A DNA stretch of 64,000 bases from positions 46,735 through 110,734 of the forward strand of contig JAIQDT010014625.1 of NCBI GenBank assembly GCA_021521415.1, written 5' to 3'. This document shows, one piece after another, positions 45,501 through 58,539 of the stretch. The DNA comes from Bidens hawaiensis (Eukaryota > Streptophyta > Magnoliopsida > Asterales > Asteraceae). The notes under the pieces are model-generated. The model searched no databases and was not told the origin of the DNA. It saw only the letters and a program-made list of their open reading frames with translations. How positions within the stretch are numbered: position 1 is the stretch's first letter; each line of letters starts with the position of its first letter. The translations under genes and the position numbers were made by a program.

Positions 45501-48500
45501 TCGCGCCGCGCGGGGGATCGTCAGGTCGTGAAAATTGTTTAAAACGACTTTAAAAACCCTAGAGTACATATTATCGACCTCTGCCGTTTTTGGACGAAAC
45601 CCTAGAGATTTTGGGTCACTTGGGAAGCTTAGGGGTGCATTGGAAGTGCTAGGGGTTGTGTTTACATAATAGCAATCATTGGTTGTAAGTATCTATCTCT
45701 TAACCGTTGTTTTCTTGATTCTTTGTGTGTTCTTTGATGTTAAGTGATGCATGGCATGAAAATCTCAGTGATATAACCATTATAAGACATTTTTGATCGA
45801 TAATTGATGATTTAGAATGTTGTTGTTCATGTAAACATGATTTGGTTAGGGTTCAAGATAGATTGAATTCTGGACAGAATTTAACTCGCTTATGATTTTG
45901 CTTGTAACTTGATAAATATTGCTTAGTTTTTATTAAATCTTTGCTTGATGACGTACTACTTTGAGTCTAGTTTTCAGAAAGTTGTATTTCGTAATTTTTG
46001 GTCGAGTTCTTGATAGTTTTTATGATTTTACAAAACCGAAGGTCGAATCTGATTTGTAAGGTAGGATTTTGATCTATATTCACAATATCATAACTCGATG
46101 ATGACAAAGCCAATTGGGCTAATTCCAATTCTGGCCATACTTTGAGTTAGGAAGCTAACCCAATTGGCCTTGCTTGATTTACTTTGATTTAGAGGTCTAG
46201 CCAAGTCTATACATTTTGTTGCGCAAACTGATGAATAATCGGTACCTACCTGGAATTATTGAATTGTTGTGATATTGTACACAAAACAAAAATATAATAA
46301 AAATATCTTGAGAAACCTAATTCAGATTTGCTTTTGTGGTAATTTTTGTGGAATTTATTTCAAAGGGATGCTTAGTTTAATAAATTAGGTTGTGCGGGCG
46401 GAAATTTGTCTCAAAGGTTTCATGGACAGATTTGGTTGTAAATGATAATTGCTTGATATTTGGATGGTGTGGTGTCATAGGATGCATGTTAGAGTAATTT
46501 GAAACTATTGACGTTATTATATATCACCAATGAGTCGTCGGGTCAGGTCCATGTTTGTGTGTGGGTCGTTACGTGAGTACTAGGGTGTCGTATTGTTAAA
46601 CACCTCCTCATAGCTTAATACTTGTACTAGGTATTGGTTAGATGGGCACACTTTTGTTTGTTAAGCTTGTTCGTGGAATCTCGTTTGCATACTTAAGGTG
46701 AGTTCATACTTTTCATACTCGCTTTCTAGAAGAAAGTACAAACTGATTTTGTAAACTTGTTTTCAGGGAGAAAACATCAACTATTTTCCTTTTACATGTT
46801 TTCGGGGAGAAAACACCGATTTGCTCTTGTACTGGTTTTCTGGAGGAAAATGCAGTGGGATACTTCGGATTTTTCTGAAAATTTCTTATTTATATCACAA
46901 GTTTATACTAGATGCCCTTTTATCACTTAAAGTCCTTACTTTACTTTGAACCGAGATCGTCGGGGTTTTATTGAGTAGTACTACTGGATTTGACAAACCA
47001 CACTTGGGTTAGTCGCGCTAGCACGGCTGTGATGTCGTAAAACGAGTGTGATATTTACCTAACTTTTATACGCAGTGTTGGTGATAGACCTGGTAGGAAG
47101 GCATACATACAGTCAGCTTCGGTTCAACCGTCTAGTAGCTTGTAAATGGGTTAGCTACCCTGGTATAATTTGAGATGTGGAAAATCTACTTATACTTATT
47201 ATAATTATTTTTATTTAACTTGTGAACTCACCAACCCTGTGTTGACACTTGAGTATTGATACTTGCCCAGGTCGCTAGGTAGTGCTAGGGAGCACGTAGC
47301 ATGCTTGCTTGGAGTTTTTAGTATTTGCATGGATTTCAGTTGGTTTCTTTTAAGTATTGTGGGTTGTGCATGTTTTGGCACGTGATACTTGTGTTTTCTT
47401 AAAACCATTTTCTTTATGCTTCCGCAAAACTTCTGATTTGATTTGGTTGTTTTGAAACTCGTTTTTTTTACGAGGGTTAAACTATGTTTTTAAATTATTT
47501 ACGTGTTGGTTTGGTATGACGAATGGTTGGATCCTGGTGTGTCACGCTCCTCGTGGTAAAACCCCGCTAGTGGAAATTTGAGGGTGTGACACAAATGGAT
47601 GTCAAAACTGCTTTTCTTAATGGACATATTTCTGAAGATGTCTATATGGTTCAGCCTGAAGGTTTTGTCGATCCTAAATATCCTAACAGGGTGTGCAAAC
47701 TGAATAAGTCCATTTATGGACTTAAACAGATATCTTGCAGCTGGAATCTTCATTTTGATGAGAAAATTAAAGAGTTTGGTTTTATCAAAAATGAGAGATG
47801 AGCCTTGTGTTTACAGAAAGGCTAGTGGAAGCACTATATCATTCCTCATCCTGTATGTGGATGATATACTGATCATTGGAAACAACATCCCTATGCTTAA
47901 GGAGGTTAAGAACTGGTTGGGCTCTTGTTTCGTAATGAAAGGTCTTGGTGAAGCTGCTTATATTCTAGGAATTAAGATCTACCGAGATAGGTCTAAGCGG
48001 CTTCTAGTGGCTGAGTCAAAGTACATACATAGACAAAGTAATGGCACGCTTCTCTATGGACAACTCCAAGAAAGGAGCTCTCCCCATGGCTAAAGGAACC
48101 GTGTTGAACAAATCGCAATCTCCGGCAACGGACATTGAAACTAAGCACATGCAAGCGATTCCATATGCTTCAGCGATTGGTTCTATCATGTATGCTATGT
48201 TATGTACTAGACCTGACGTCTCGCATGCACCGAGCATGACTAGTCGTTTTCAACAGAACCCTGGCATTGCTCACTGGAATGCTGTAAAGAACATTCTACG
48301 GTACCTGAAAGGACAAAGGACAAGTTCTTAGTGTTTGAATGAGTGGAATAAGAGATCACTATAAGATGTTACACTGATGCTAGCTTCCAGAATGACCGAG
48401 ATGTTTCTCGCTCACAATCTGCTTGGATGAAGAAATTCATAGCCCACTTCAATCTGGTTCCAAGTTTTCTGAAACCGATCGATGTAATCTGTGATAACAT

Positions 48501-48669
48501 AGGAGCCATTGCTCAAGCCAAAGAGCCCAGGTCTCATCACAGAGCCAAGCACATTCTAAGGAAGTTCCATCTCATTCGGGAAATAATGGAACGGGGAGAC
48601 ATCGTAATAAGCAAAGTAGACACAGATCAAAACCTAGCTGACCCGTTCACTTACTCAGGACAAGCATGA
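42569..48669 (+). pseudogene. Copia gag-pol remnant, split by solo LTR 2
   Basis: gag begins near 42569 (LKAILEKEKLNDTNFLEWHR), has a stop at 42881, and keeps a zinc knuckle with its first Cys region lost (CNKMGHWKRNC). Protease keeps WVFDTG (near 43470). The pre-integrase part has HCRLGHIS. Integrase (44060-44880) keeps the three acidic sites in TDVCGP, RSDRGKEYLS and SERRNR. Reverse transcriptase starts at about 44900, shifts frame near 45058, is cut at 45214 and resumes at 47592 with MDVKTAFLNGHISEDVYMV. A further frameshift follows near 47800; YVDDILIIG is intact. RNase H extends to TGA at 48667. Many separate breaks show long inactivity. Confidence 0.9.
45215..47591 (+). mobile_element. 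Solo LTR 2 (2377 bp, target duplication CAAAT) nested in Copia pol
   Basis: Starts TGTGACACCCC and ends GGGTGTGACA with CAAAT on both sides (45210-45214, 47592-47596). Removing it and one CAAAT restores the reading frame of the host reverse transcriptase exactly. No internal genes. It contains a GC-rich patch (45465-45535) and a three-fold GTTTTC..GGAGAAAAC repeat (46720-46865). Confidence 0.93.
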
Positions 48670-49564
48670 TCATCACAAAGATGCGATCGGTCTTAGATTA
48701 GCTAGTAGTTTATTTTGATTTAGTATTTGGATGTGTGAACATTTCAAACAGTTATACTTTAAGTTCTCTTTTGATTTAATGGTTAAATGCAAATATTGAA
48801 TGATATAACTGTGTTCGTTTTAATACGTTTAATCCGTGAATATTGTATTCTAAATTATCCGTAGTCGGCCAGACTCGTGGGAACGACTCTAAATTAAGAC
48901 TATTCTGACTTTGGACTCAAGGAGTTGACTTCCAAACTCACAGACCTCATTATGAATGACGTTGGATGTAACTCGCATCAAATCATCTTCATGGATCTTA
49001 GTCATAAGATGTTTTGATACTGGTATACTCATTTAGTATCCTTAGACCTGAGGTACATATTAGAACTTTCATTTACTAAAGGCTATTCTTTGATCAATGT
49101 CAACCGCTGTCGCGTAACTGCCAGCTATAAAGGCATTGGTTGGGAATAATCTGAAGTTCAGTGAGAGTTGTATGTATTTAAATGGGATTCTGTACTCTTA
49201 CATGATATGTAACAGTTAGACATCTTGGCGCCCTCGTTGATTCAAAATGGTAAAATGTGAGGCCTCACCCAAACTAACTATGTGTTTGATTGGACCACTT
49301 TGATTCTTGATCGAGAACTATAATGATTGAACGCCATATGAGATTGAACCTGATCCATGTCTCATTGTTCAATTGATGTCTTATACAGAAAGGATAGATG
49401 ACAACGATTACCATAAATTCGTTATCTTGCAATAATGTATTCCAAGATTATTTTGGTCAATGAATTTAATATGTTATAACCTGTTGGGGGCAGCCATGTG
49501 TAGCTAGAGCACCGCTGGCTGTCAGTATTGAGTAACTTAACCAGAAACCGTCCAAGTGGGAGAC
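48670..49564 (+). other. 3' untranslated part of the Copia element with polypurine tract
   Basis: Non-coding stretch between RNase H and the 3' LTR. The polypurine tract AAGTGGGAGAC (49554-49564) lies directly against the LTR. Confidence 0.8.
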
Positions 49565-50358
49565 TGTTGGAATTATGGACCGGTTCGGGTAAGTCAATAC
49601 GGCCAACCGGGTTATGATCTGTGAGAGTTACGCCGTGAGGTAACGAACCATTAACCCGCTTAAGTTAGTTAACCGGGTTAGACACTTTAACGAGATAAAA
49701 ATTACATTGGGCGGGCTTTGGAGTAAGAATTGGACTTGTTGGCCCATTAGGTTTATAACTAATGAGATTAGTTAAACCTAATAGGAGGCTATATAAATAT
49801 ATGATGTTTTAATAACCTGACAACTAATCCTAACAAGTCCATCTCCTTTCTTCCTCCACCCCATCGCCGGCTAACCTGCACCACCGCCGCTGTTATGACC
49901 ACCGGCTCTGTCCAGCCACCGCTGCCGCCTGCCGGAGCCACCGCCACCAGCCGTCGCCCCTTGCCGCCGTTGATTGAAGCCGACCGGGGCCCACAGCCGC
50001 TATCCGCTGCTGTCCGGATACCACCATCACTGTCGTTGCCGTCGTGCACCGCCACTGATTGGTCGTTGGATCTCGTTGTGTCACCTAGCTCGGTTCGTTA
50101 GCCTTCGGTGTCTCAACCGGTTAATTATTAACCGAGGTAAACTTAAATATATTGTTAGTTTATAATTATATATTTAACATTTTTGACTCGTCTTCGGATT
50201 GTTTGTAACCGGATCCTGTCGGGTTTAGTTTTCGGTACCGATTAATTATATATTCCGCTGCGTATAACTATAATTAATGAGATTAATTATTATTAACCAC
50301 GTTTATTGAACCGGTTTTAATAAACAAAATTTTAACTGATTACCACTGAAATCCAACA
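49565..50358 (+). repeat. 3' LTR of the Copia element
   Basis: TGTTGGAATTATGGACCGG to CTGAAATCCAACA, 794 bp. Compared with the 5' LTR it has a CTATCCGCTG-type insertion in the GC-rich block near 50000 and a few extra bases near 50177. Confidence 0.92.
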
Positions 50359-53138
50359 GAAGACTATATAAAAGATTGTTCAAGAATACGTGATTCGAGC
50401 TTAGTCGAAGACCAAATGTGATGAAATCTCAAGACTAACATATTATTTGAAGACCCGTCAAAGTACCCGCTAAAGACACCGGTTCCAATTAATTTTAGAA
50501 TATAGAAAACCATATTTTATATTCTTTTGATTCAATTTTGTAAACGGTATCGTACTAGAATATTTCCCAACAAGAGTGTTGTTAGCTTTTATTTTAATTT
50601 TTAAATAAATTGTGACCCATGTCCTACTACAGTGGATGCCTGAGAGGAACAAGAAGTTCATGAACCATCCCAGCTACTTGAAAGGTGATGATTTAATCCG
50701 TGATGAGGACGTGGATGTCAAGTCATATGTTTGGGAGATATTTTGTTAGTCATCTAATCATTCGGGAGATTGTACAAATATTGGGTTCTCACTTTGAAAT
50801 GCTACATATCTGAGTTAAAATGCTTCTATTAATTATGAGCTTTGTAAACTTCTATTTGATGCAACATTCCTCAGCCTTGCACAGTTCGACTTTATGAGCT
50901 TTGTAAACTTCTTTGAATCGATAGTCGTATTCAGAGGTAACTAGTATTGTTAATTCAATAATTAAGCTTATGAAATTCAGTTTTTGAAAATAAATATATT
51001 CATGAGGACTGCTTAAAATACCGATGGCCTTTAGACAGATTAACATGAGAGCAGTTTATGGTGATTTGTATCAGTTGAAAACGCTTGGAGTGTCTCTACA
51101 TTAATGATTTTGTGGCACTTTTGGTAAGATTTAAACAATAAGGAATAAAAAACTTTATTTTCATTTAATACAAGTCATGTGTTAGCATATATTCAAGTCT
51201 TTTTTTCAATCATAGTCATCAGAGTTAACCAATAATGATAATAATCTATTGATTGGACTGTTTGGAATTTGTTAGGCCAATAGTAAGATGATTATTTATT
51301 TTTATTCTTGTCTCGCATGCCTAATATATCTCTAAGTACGTGTTTATTTTATTTCATTTCATAATAAAGGATGTCACTAGGCTTGCATTGCTCATATTGA
51401 TTCTTAAAAAGCTTCACTCGAAAGGGTAAGGTGGTTATATAACAACAATGACAAATTTAAGGACACTTGTGACCATTTAATTGACTTTATTAAATAACCT
51501 ATTGTTCTTCATTAGCTTAATTTGTATGTTTTATCTCTCTCTTATTTATATGTATGTATCAATTGGTGGTACTAGCAAAAGTAGTTTATGTTTATGCAGA
51601 ATGGTGTGAAAATGATAGTATTTCTTTTGGCTAACGTGCATTTATGTTTTGTAGGATGGTATTTCGTTTGGCTAACAAAAGAAAGTTTGATGAGCTGGCA
51701 CCTAATGCGAATGAAGTCTTATGACGTTCGTTTGTGTTGGTTTACATTCACGAACTGATTGTTTAGCTTTTAAACGAACGAACACGAACAAGTCCATTTT
51801 CTTAATTAACGAACATGAACAGAAATTTTTTTTGGATTATATGTTCTGTGTTCGTGTTCGGTTAACGAATGAACGCGAACATGCCATGTTTTGTTCGTTA
51901 CATGCCTAATACTGTGAGTTTACTACTTTGCTCCTCAAAACAACTTATTTGAACTTGTAAATATCCTGTTTTGGCCCGAACCAAATCGACTCAGTCTGAT
52001 CTGTTTTAACCTGGGAAAAGTGAGTCGTTTTTACACCGACCCATTATGGCCCGAGCCTCTTATGGCCAGTTACCCGACCTGTGACGAATGAATTTTTAGT
52101 CTGATCCTGTTTTGACCTGGGAAAAGTTTACGTCAACCCATTGTGACCCGAGCCTGTTATGACCCCTTACCGACCTGACCCGTTAAATAAAGTACTTTTA
52201 TCTATAATAACTGATGCTTTTAAGATGCTCTTATGATCTTCTAATCTGATTTGATTCTATATTTATATGCAGGGAGTTATGAATTGGTTAATTTTGTTAT
52301 TTGCTCACCCCAATTAGTTACATCACAAAAAGATCGGACGGCCTAAGGAAAAGAGGAAGAAAGCATCTGATGAAATGAATCAAATATGGCAAAATGATTA
52401 GAGTTGGGAGCAATGTCAGTTGTGGTATATATATGCAAGGGAAAATGCCACAATAGAACTTGGAAGTTTCTATTTATATTGTCATTTGCTTAACTGTTAC
52501 AATGGTTGTTTTTTGAATGCTTTATGGTTGTAAAGAATGAATATTTTGAAGACGCTTTATAGTTGTTATAAGCAATACTGGCATGCTTTTTATTTAAATT
52601 CTGGGGTATAATTGGTAAATTTATAATTGTAGCAGCATGAAAAGTTCGATATTTGATGTTTTGAATTCAGGATTAATGACCTCTCATACAACAAACTGCA
52701 ACATTAAATCAAAAGGAATATTAAACATGATGTCTAAACATTGACTGCGTTTCATTAACAAAGATGTACAGGATTATATCATTGGCAAAAATGGCTGCAC
52801 TCCATTAACAAAAATATGTATTACAAGATTATGTCATTCCCTTATAAACATTTAGGGTCAATTGTTGAAAAAAAAAATTAGATGGAAAACAACCGTACAA
52901 CGCTAAAATAAACTTCAATATCTTATTGATTTGCACCGGTTCGAGCCAATTCTTCATAACTGTTGATGACTCGTAGAAGGCCGATAATGACTTCAACAAA
53001 TCTTTTGCACAAGGGAGGAATCAACCCATCCAACAAAACCACATTTTGGTCATTTATAAATTACGTCAATATTAATACGAGGTCAAAATTGAACAATTAC
53101 CGCTCTTACGCGACAGAAGAACCGTTGACCAAGGAAAT
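50359..53138. other. Repeat-rich region with small exon-like pieces
   Basis: The GAAGA target duplication and the continuation of the interrupted older element occupy the start. At 50632-50748, after a CTACTACAG acceptor, an open piece reads WMPERNKKFMNHPSYLKGDD and onward before TAG; I do not recognise it. At about 52335-52400 the frame reads KKIGRPKEKRKKASDE, an AT-hook-like stretch as found near the ends of some MULE transposases, but nothing else of a transposase is seen. 51960-52190 repeats a CCCGACCTGTT/GGCCCGAGCC phrase. Confidence 0.35.
51720..51910. repeat. GTTCGTTTG-rich dispersed repeat
   Basis: Alternates GTTCGTTTGTGTT, AACGAACGAACACGAACA and GTGTTCGTGTTCGGTTAACG. It is partly self-complementary and likely a small non-autonomous element. 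Confidence 0.4.
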
Positions 53139-53164
53139 TGCCGCATCGCGCGGGTTCCTACTAG
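53139..53164 (+). mobile_element. Helitron 3' terminus
   Basis: TGCCGCATCGCGCGGGTTCC forms a GC hairpin; TACTAG and T follow, the expected CTAG|T end. The exon-like pieces upstream at 50.6-52.4 kb may be its cargo (inference). Confidence 0.65.
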
Positions 53165-53704
53165 TATATTATTATAATTATAATACATATAGGAAGGAAG
53201 GAAGGACAAGAACGTAATTTCACAAAAAAACTCTTAAAATTAAGAGGTACAACATTTTCAAGCTTGGTATACAGGAGTTATTGCGGAGTTGTTCAGTTCA
53301 AAGCACCTTTTATGCAACTGGTGGTCTTTGGAGAACACAACAGCCTTCATATTGTCTTTCTTATGATTGAAAAACATCTAATTGTTAATATATATTTTTT
53401 ATATCTTCCAGTCACAAGAAAAAGGTATTAAACTTGCTGGATAACTATGCTCATTTTGGGTAGGTGCTCGAGTCATCACAAAGCAATTAAGCTCTTCATG
53501 ATAAGAATCTGGTGTTGCTTACACAAATGGAATACAATCTAAAGGATTTATGTCCATGCTTGTGAATATTCTGTGACCAAATTTACAGCTCATGTACAAG
53601 AAATTTATATATTGCGTCTTGAGGTTTAATAAATTTTAAGTTTTAAGAAAATAAAGTGTAAAATGGTCATATAGTTGTTATTTTTCTATTTGTTAAATGT
53701 GCAG

Positions 53705-54853
53705 GTGGATCAGTTTTTATAGGGACAAGTGTGGTTGAAAAAGGCGTTAATGCGGTCACTTCCAACAGAAAGGTGCCTTTTATTTCTACAATTTGTAAAT
53801 GTTTTTGATTATTAAAAAATGTTGGTCCTGTTTATTGTAATTTACTTCGTTGTTTTTTGATAGGTGGTTCATGACCCTAATTATGTGACACTTTTAAGCA
53901 AAGATTTGCTTCTTCTTGAATATGTGGAATTTTAGGAAAAATGAAGCACGTTGCTGACATCATTGAAGAGATCACGGCTCACGTGGGAGGATTTGGACCC
54001 GAATCACTTATTATGAGGTTCTTTGCTTACACATACTTTCTGTTTCCATATACATTAGACTATTACAGGTGAGAAATGGGCTGGTCAGGTCCGTTAGGTA
54101 ATCATTTTGTGTGGATTTGGGTTGACACATGCTGTTTTTAGTATTGGTCAGTAGGGGTGTGCACGAAACTGAAATAACTCAACCTAAGTGAAATAATCGA
54201 GCCCGCTAAAAACTAATGGTTTGGTTTTACTTTTCAAAAAAGCTGATATTTTAGTTCGGCTTTGCTATCAACAAAAACCGAAAAAACGGAACTGAACCAC
54301 CGTAAGCTAAGTTAGAACTTTTTGTGAGTGATTTGGTTGTTTGGGAATTGAGATTGTTAATAAATCGGAAAATAACCACTAATTTTTCCAAATACATTTT
54401 AGAAAATATATTTTTAGAAAAGATCAAGGTAATTACGGACATGGAAAGGTTATTATTTTAAAGTTCTATTATAAGTTTTTTGTAAAACATATGATGGAGT
54501 TGGGGTGTTTTTAGCACCGTGTATTTTTGCTGCTCTTACTAATTACTTGCTTTTATGGCTATGATTTCCAATTTGAAAGTTCTGATGAAATTGATATGAG
54601 ACCATTTAGAACAAATTTAAGATATTTTATTGTTTGTTAAAATTGCAGTTCTTAGTTTTGGCAACCAAACATTTATAGAAGTATGCAATCTTTTTCAATC
54701 TTTAACAAGAATTATTTATTTTAAGTTTTTATGACTAAAAATAAATTTATTATATGATAGGAACGGATTAACTCAAGCTATGTCAAGGATCAGAAGCCTA
54801 AGAGCCTTAAATCTTATTTCCTATACACATGCATTAAATCATTTTATGGACAA
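53705..54853 (+). pseudogene. Three-exon host gene fragment of unknown family, Helitron-linked
   Basis: Exon-like pieces 53705-53772, 53864-54017 and 54761-54853 have GT/AG borders and agreeing phases. The first two read GGSVFIGTSVVEKGVNAVTS then VVHDPNYVTLLSKDLLLLEY. A stop appears at 53933 unless one base is missing; in the shifted frame the exon goes on as GKMKHVADIIEEITAHVGGF then GPESLIM. A split Arg codon leads into the third piece (NGLTQAMSRIRSLRALNLIS). Consistent phase over three pieces argues for a real gene segment. I cannot name the family. The fragment lies within 0.4-1.5 kb of the Helitron 3' end at 55221 in the same orientation. Confidence 0.5.
54149..54310. repeat. GTGCAC-bordered dispersed repeat
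   Basis: CAGTAGGGGTGTGCACGAAA begins the copy; AAAAACCGAAAAAACGGAAC and GAACCACCG lie near its end. It sits inside the second intron of the three-exon fragment. Confidence 0.5.
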
Positions 54854-55188
54854 GTATATGTTACTACTTCTTTTATTTTTTTTTCTTTTGTGCACATTTT
54901 TAAATATATATGAAATCGTTTATTCACTTATAATGGAACAAAATTTCTCACTGTTCTACATTTTATACATTGCAGATTCTGTATGAAATCTATACAAGAA
55001 TTTGACCTTTCTAATTGCGCCATTGTAACCTAGATTTTCCCGTTTAGTTTTTAACTCATCGATAAGCACTTGAACGATAGACTACAATTTGGTAAAATAA
55101 GATGCATATACAAAAGAACCAAACTAATACGGTAGCAAACTAAACCGATTCCGACCAATACAAAATGAGTATCGCGTTGTAAATTGTC

Positions 55189-55221
55189 GCCGCCCGCCGC
55201 ATCGCGCGGGTATCCTGCTAG
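55189..55221 (+). mobile_element. Helitron 3' terminus, plus strand
   Basis: GCCGCCCGCCGCATCGCGCG then GGTATCCTG and CTAG|T. The hairpin and end are like those at 53139-53164, suggesting one subfamily. Confidence 0.7.
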
Positions 55222-55443
55222 TGTGTGTGTGTGTCTGTATGTATACTAGATTTTATCCCCCCGTATTACAGGGGTTGCTTTACATTATTCGTTTTTAATA
55301 TTTATATAGTATATTTGGATTTTAATTTTATTTATTATAAGAAAGTTAATAATTAATATACTTGAGGTTTGATGATTAAATGGTTTCACAAATAAATGAT
55401 ATGTTATATTTCGGTTTAAAAGCTATTTGGGTTTGGTGATACA

Positions 55444-57789
55444 TGTCACACCCCAACCTAAGGCGGAAATGCCAGGGCGTGATCCGATTGCTTATAGCTC
55501 GAAGATGATATCATATATAAAATGTGACAATATCTAATTGATTATTTAATTCAAATAATACACAATATTCAAATACAACAATACAATTCAAATAAATAAA
55601 TACAATCAATTAAATTTAAGTTTGTCTTCAATATAACCCTAAGGTCTTTCTAAGTATCCATCCTTCAACTCAGATAACCTGCATATGCGTAGAAAATGGA
55701 GTTTTGGTCAACAACACATGTTGAGTAAGTTTACCACCAGTTTTGCAATAAAATAAGGATAATATAATAAATAAGCAAAACGTAATATATGCGGCAATGA
55801 AATTTAACCATAAGCAAGTAAGTTGTCGATTAAACCATTGCCAAACGAATCGGGCGCCGGTAAATCAACCATGAGCAAATAAGAATAAGACCGTTACTAA
55901 GGAAATCGGGCGGTGGTCAATAGAATGAGAACCCTCTCCAAGGGAATATATCAAACGAATGAATACAATAACACATAAGCACATAACAAGTAGATTTGAT
56001 TAATCACACACAATTACACGTTTGCTATTTTTGATATGTATGTATATATAGATATGTATGTATAGTATGATATACGCATATGTCTCCAAAACGTTTTAGA
56101 AAACCGAGTAAAATAGGGGAATGATAAAACTCACCTAATCGAATAAGCCATACGGGAATGTTTACGACTAGAACGATAATCACGCTCTTCGAGAATTACT
56201 GACAAGGATCCTAATTAAATGATATTACGAGTGAATTATAATGATATAATATATAACGAATTTAAGATTTCGATGTGATTTAACTTACAATTATGATTGG
56301 TATGTTACGGATTAAACGATTGATCTCAACGAATTATTATTATTATTTAATTAAAGAAATCATGGTTTTTCATAAATCGGGTTTGCAAATAATTAGTTTA
56401 AATAAATATGAGTCGAGATCTTCTATAAAAATATACGTTTAAATATATATAATTAGCTTAAAATTTATATCTTGGAAATCTTAACGTAATTTGATGATTA
56501 AATATGGTTAACACTCTTAATTCGTTTAATACGTCTATTATAGTTTTGTTTTAAAAATAATACATACATATATATACACATATATAATATATATTTATTA
56601 AATATGAATGAATTTATAAAGACGTTTTTACAACTAGAAGCATCAACATTAGCGTCGGTTTTTAATAAAATAATTGTTGATTTATAAATATACACTTATA
56701 ATACATACACACACACACACATATATATATATACACGAAAACTTGTATCGAAACTAGCCGACACGAAACGTTAACCTTACGATGCCGGTTTAAATAAAAT
56801 ATTGTTTATTTAATATTTAGTATTAATTATAATATATTATATATAGTTAAAACAAGCTTAAATATCAAAATAAAAATAAAACCAAAAAAATTATGGGCGG
56901 TCGGATTCGAACCCGCGACCTTGGACGTCCAAAAACTTAGCACAAACACCCTAGCCAACTGGGCTAGGAAGTCAGCTGGTTATAGAATGAAAACAAACTA
57001 ATATATACACAGAAACAAGTTATCCCCAATTTGATTATAAAACCCTAAATGTTCAAACGATTAATCCGTTCATAATTCATTCAATTAATGTTACGGTTAA
57101 GATTATACGATGTTAGGCGAACCCAATGCATCTTCCAATTACCTGATTTGATGTTATGACGCAGCTTAAATTGAATCACGACAGGCCGGCGACGAGGATG
57201 AAAGAACGAGCAAAATTAGACTTCGATAATACGATTAACCATAGGGCTCCTGATGTCGCTGGTCTTAGGGAGTTACAGACACGTTTAATTGAATTTTGAT
57301 AAACCCTACGTTATATAATTAGTTTTAGGTTAAGTCGGTTCATAGTATTTTGATTATACACAATTATTTATCTTGTTTCCTAATTATTGATGTTGCTTAA
57401 GCCGAAAATAATGATAATAATCATAAACACGATTTAATTCCGAGTTTAGAACGAAGATTGTGGCTCAAGAAAGTTAAACGGGTCACGGATTTGGGTTACG
57501 GATACGGGTTAACGGGTTGGGTAATGGGTTATGAAGATTTTATGCAGAAATTGTACTTTGGTCCCTATAGATTGAAGGTGGAAACATTAGAGGGTTAAAG
57601 TTTTAGTTTCGGGTTAAAAACGTATATCTTTCAAAGTTAAGTATATATTAAATCAATATAATAAATAAATATAAATTGTATAATATTTTATCGATAAACG
57701 TGATACTTTTCAAGGTTAAAAACTACCCGAATCATAAAACGAGTCGGGTTATGGATATAAGTCGTATGTGGAAAACCCGATTTGTTACA
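55444..57789 (+). mobile_element. Solo LTR 3 (2346 bp, imperfect target duplication)
   Basis: Starts TGTCACACCCC and ends GTTACA; flanks are ATACA (55439-55443) and ATACC (57790-57794), one mismatch. No internal retroelement genes. Contains a tRNA-like block and TA/AT-rich stretches (56550-56740). Confidence 0.75.
56896..56972 (-). other. tRNA-like sequence inside solo LTR 3
   Basis: On the minus strand CCTAGCCCAGTTGGCTAGG forms a D-arm-like hairpin with an A-box match, and GGTCGCGGGTTCGAATCC with CGACC gives a T arm with a perfect B box. The middle (TTTTTGGACGTCCAA) could fold, but acceptor strands do not pair. It is probably not a functional tRNA gene; a Pol III-type promoter is possible. 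Confidence 0.6.
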
Positions 57790-58539
57790 ATACCCATTAC
57801 TTGTTTATTTTCTTTATTATAAAATTGTTTCTTAATTATAATTAATATCTTTTATTAAATAAAATAGGTATTAATTTTTAGTATATCCCTATTTTATAGG
57901 ATTTTAATATCAAATATTTGATGAGATTAATTTTTAATATAATGAGATGTTATAACCCGTTTAAGAGCTATCTGGGTTTGGTGAGACATTTACCCGTGAA
58001 TTCGGGTCAAATGCGTGAGAAGCTTTCATTTGCAAATAAAGCAATCTAATAGCTTGAGAGAATGGTTGTTTTTGCATTTTTCGCTTTTTAATATTTATTT
58101 TTTGGATTTTAATTTTCTTTATTGTAAGAAAGTTAATAATATACTTAGGGTTTGATGATGAAAGGGTTTCATAAATAAATGATATGTTATAACCCGTTTA
58201 AAAGTTATCTGGATTTGGTGACCCATGGCCCGCTTATGTTTTTTACTATAAAATTGTTTATTAATTATAAATAATATCTTTTTCTTTTTAAATTGGATAT
58301 TAAATTTTAGTATATTCCTATTTTATAGGATTTTCATATCAAATAATTGGTAAGATTAATTTTTAATTTAATGAAATGTTATAATCCGTTTAAGAGCTAT
58401 TTGGTTTTGGTAAGACCCATACTCATGAATTTGGGTTAAATTAATAAGAGGCCTCCATTTAAAAATCAAGCAATCTGGTGGCTTCCATAAAAGGAGAGAG
58501 CGACCACCTCGCGACACGTAGGATTTTAGGGGTTTATAT

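Larger units (their letters stand above)
40465..50358 (+). mobile_element. Full-length decayed Ty1/copia element with target duplication GAAGA
   Basis: Two matching LTRs (40465-41239 and 49565-50358) border an interior of 8.3 kb with PBS, gag-pol remnants and polypurine tract. GAAGA occurs directly outside both ends (40460-40464, 50359-50363). The interior includes a later solo LTR (45215-47591). Without it the element would be about 7.5 kb. All coding parts carry stops or frameshifts, so it cannot move by itself. Confidence 0.92.

Noticed and set aside
56896..56972. Functional tRNA gene
   Set aside because: The acceptor strands do not pair and the anticodon arm is irregular; kept only as tRNA-like.
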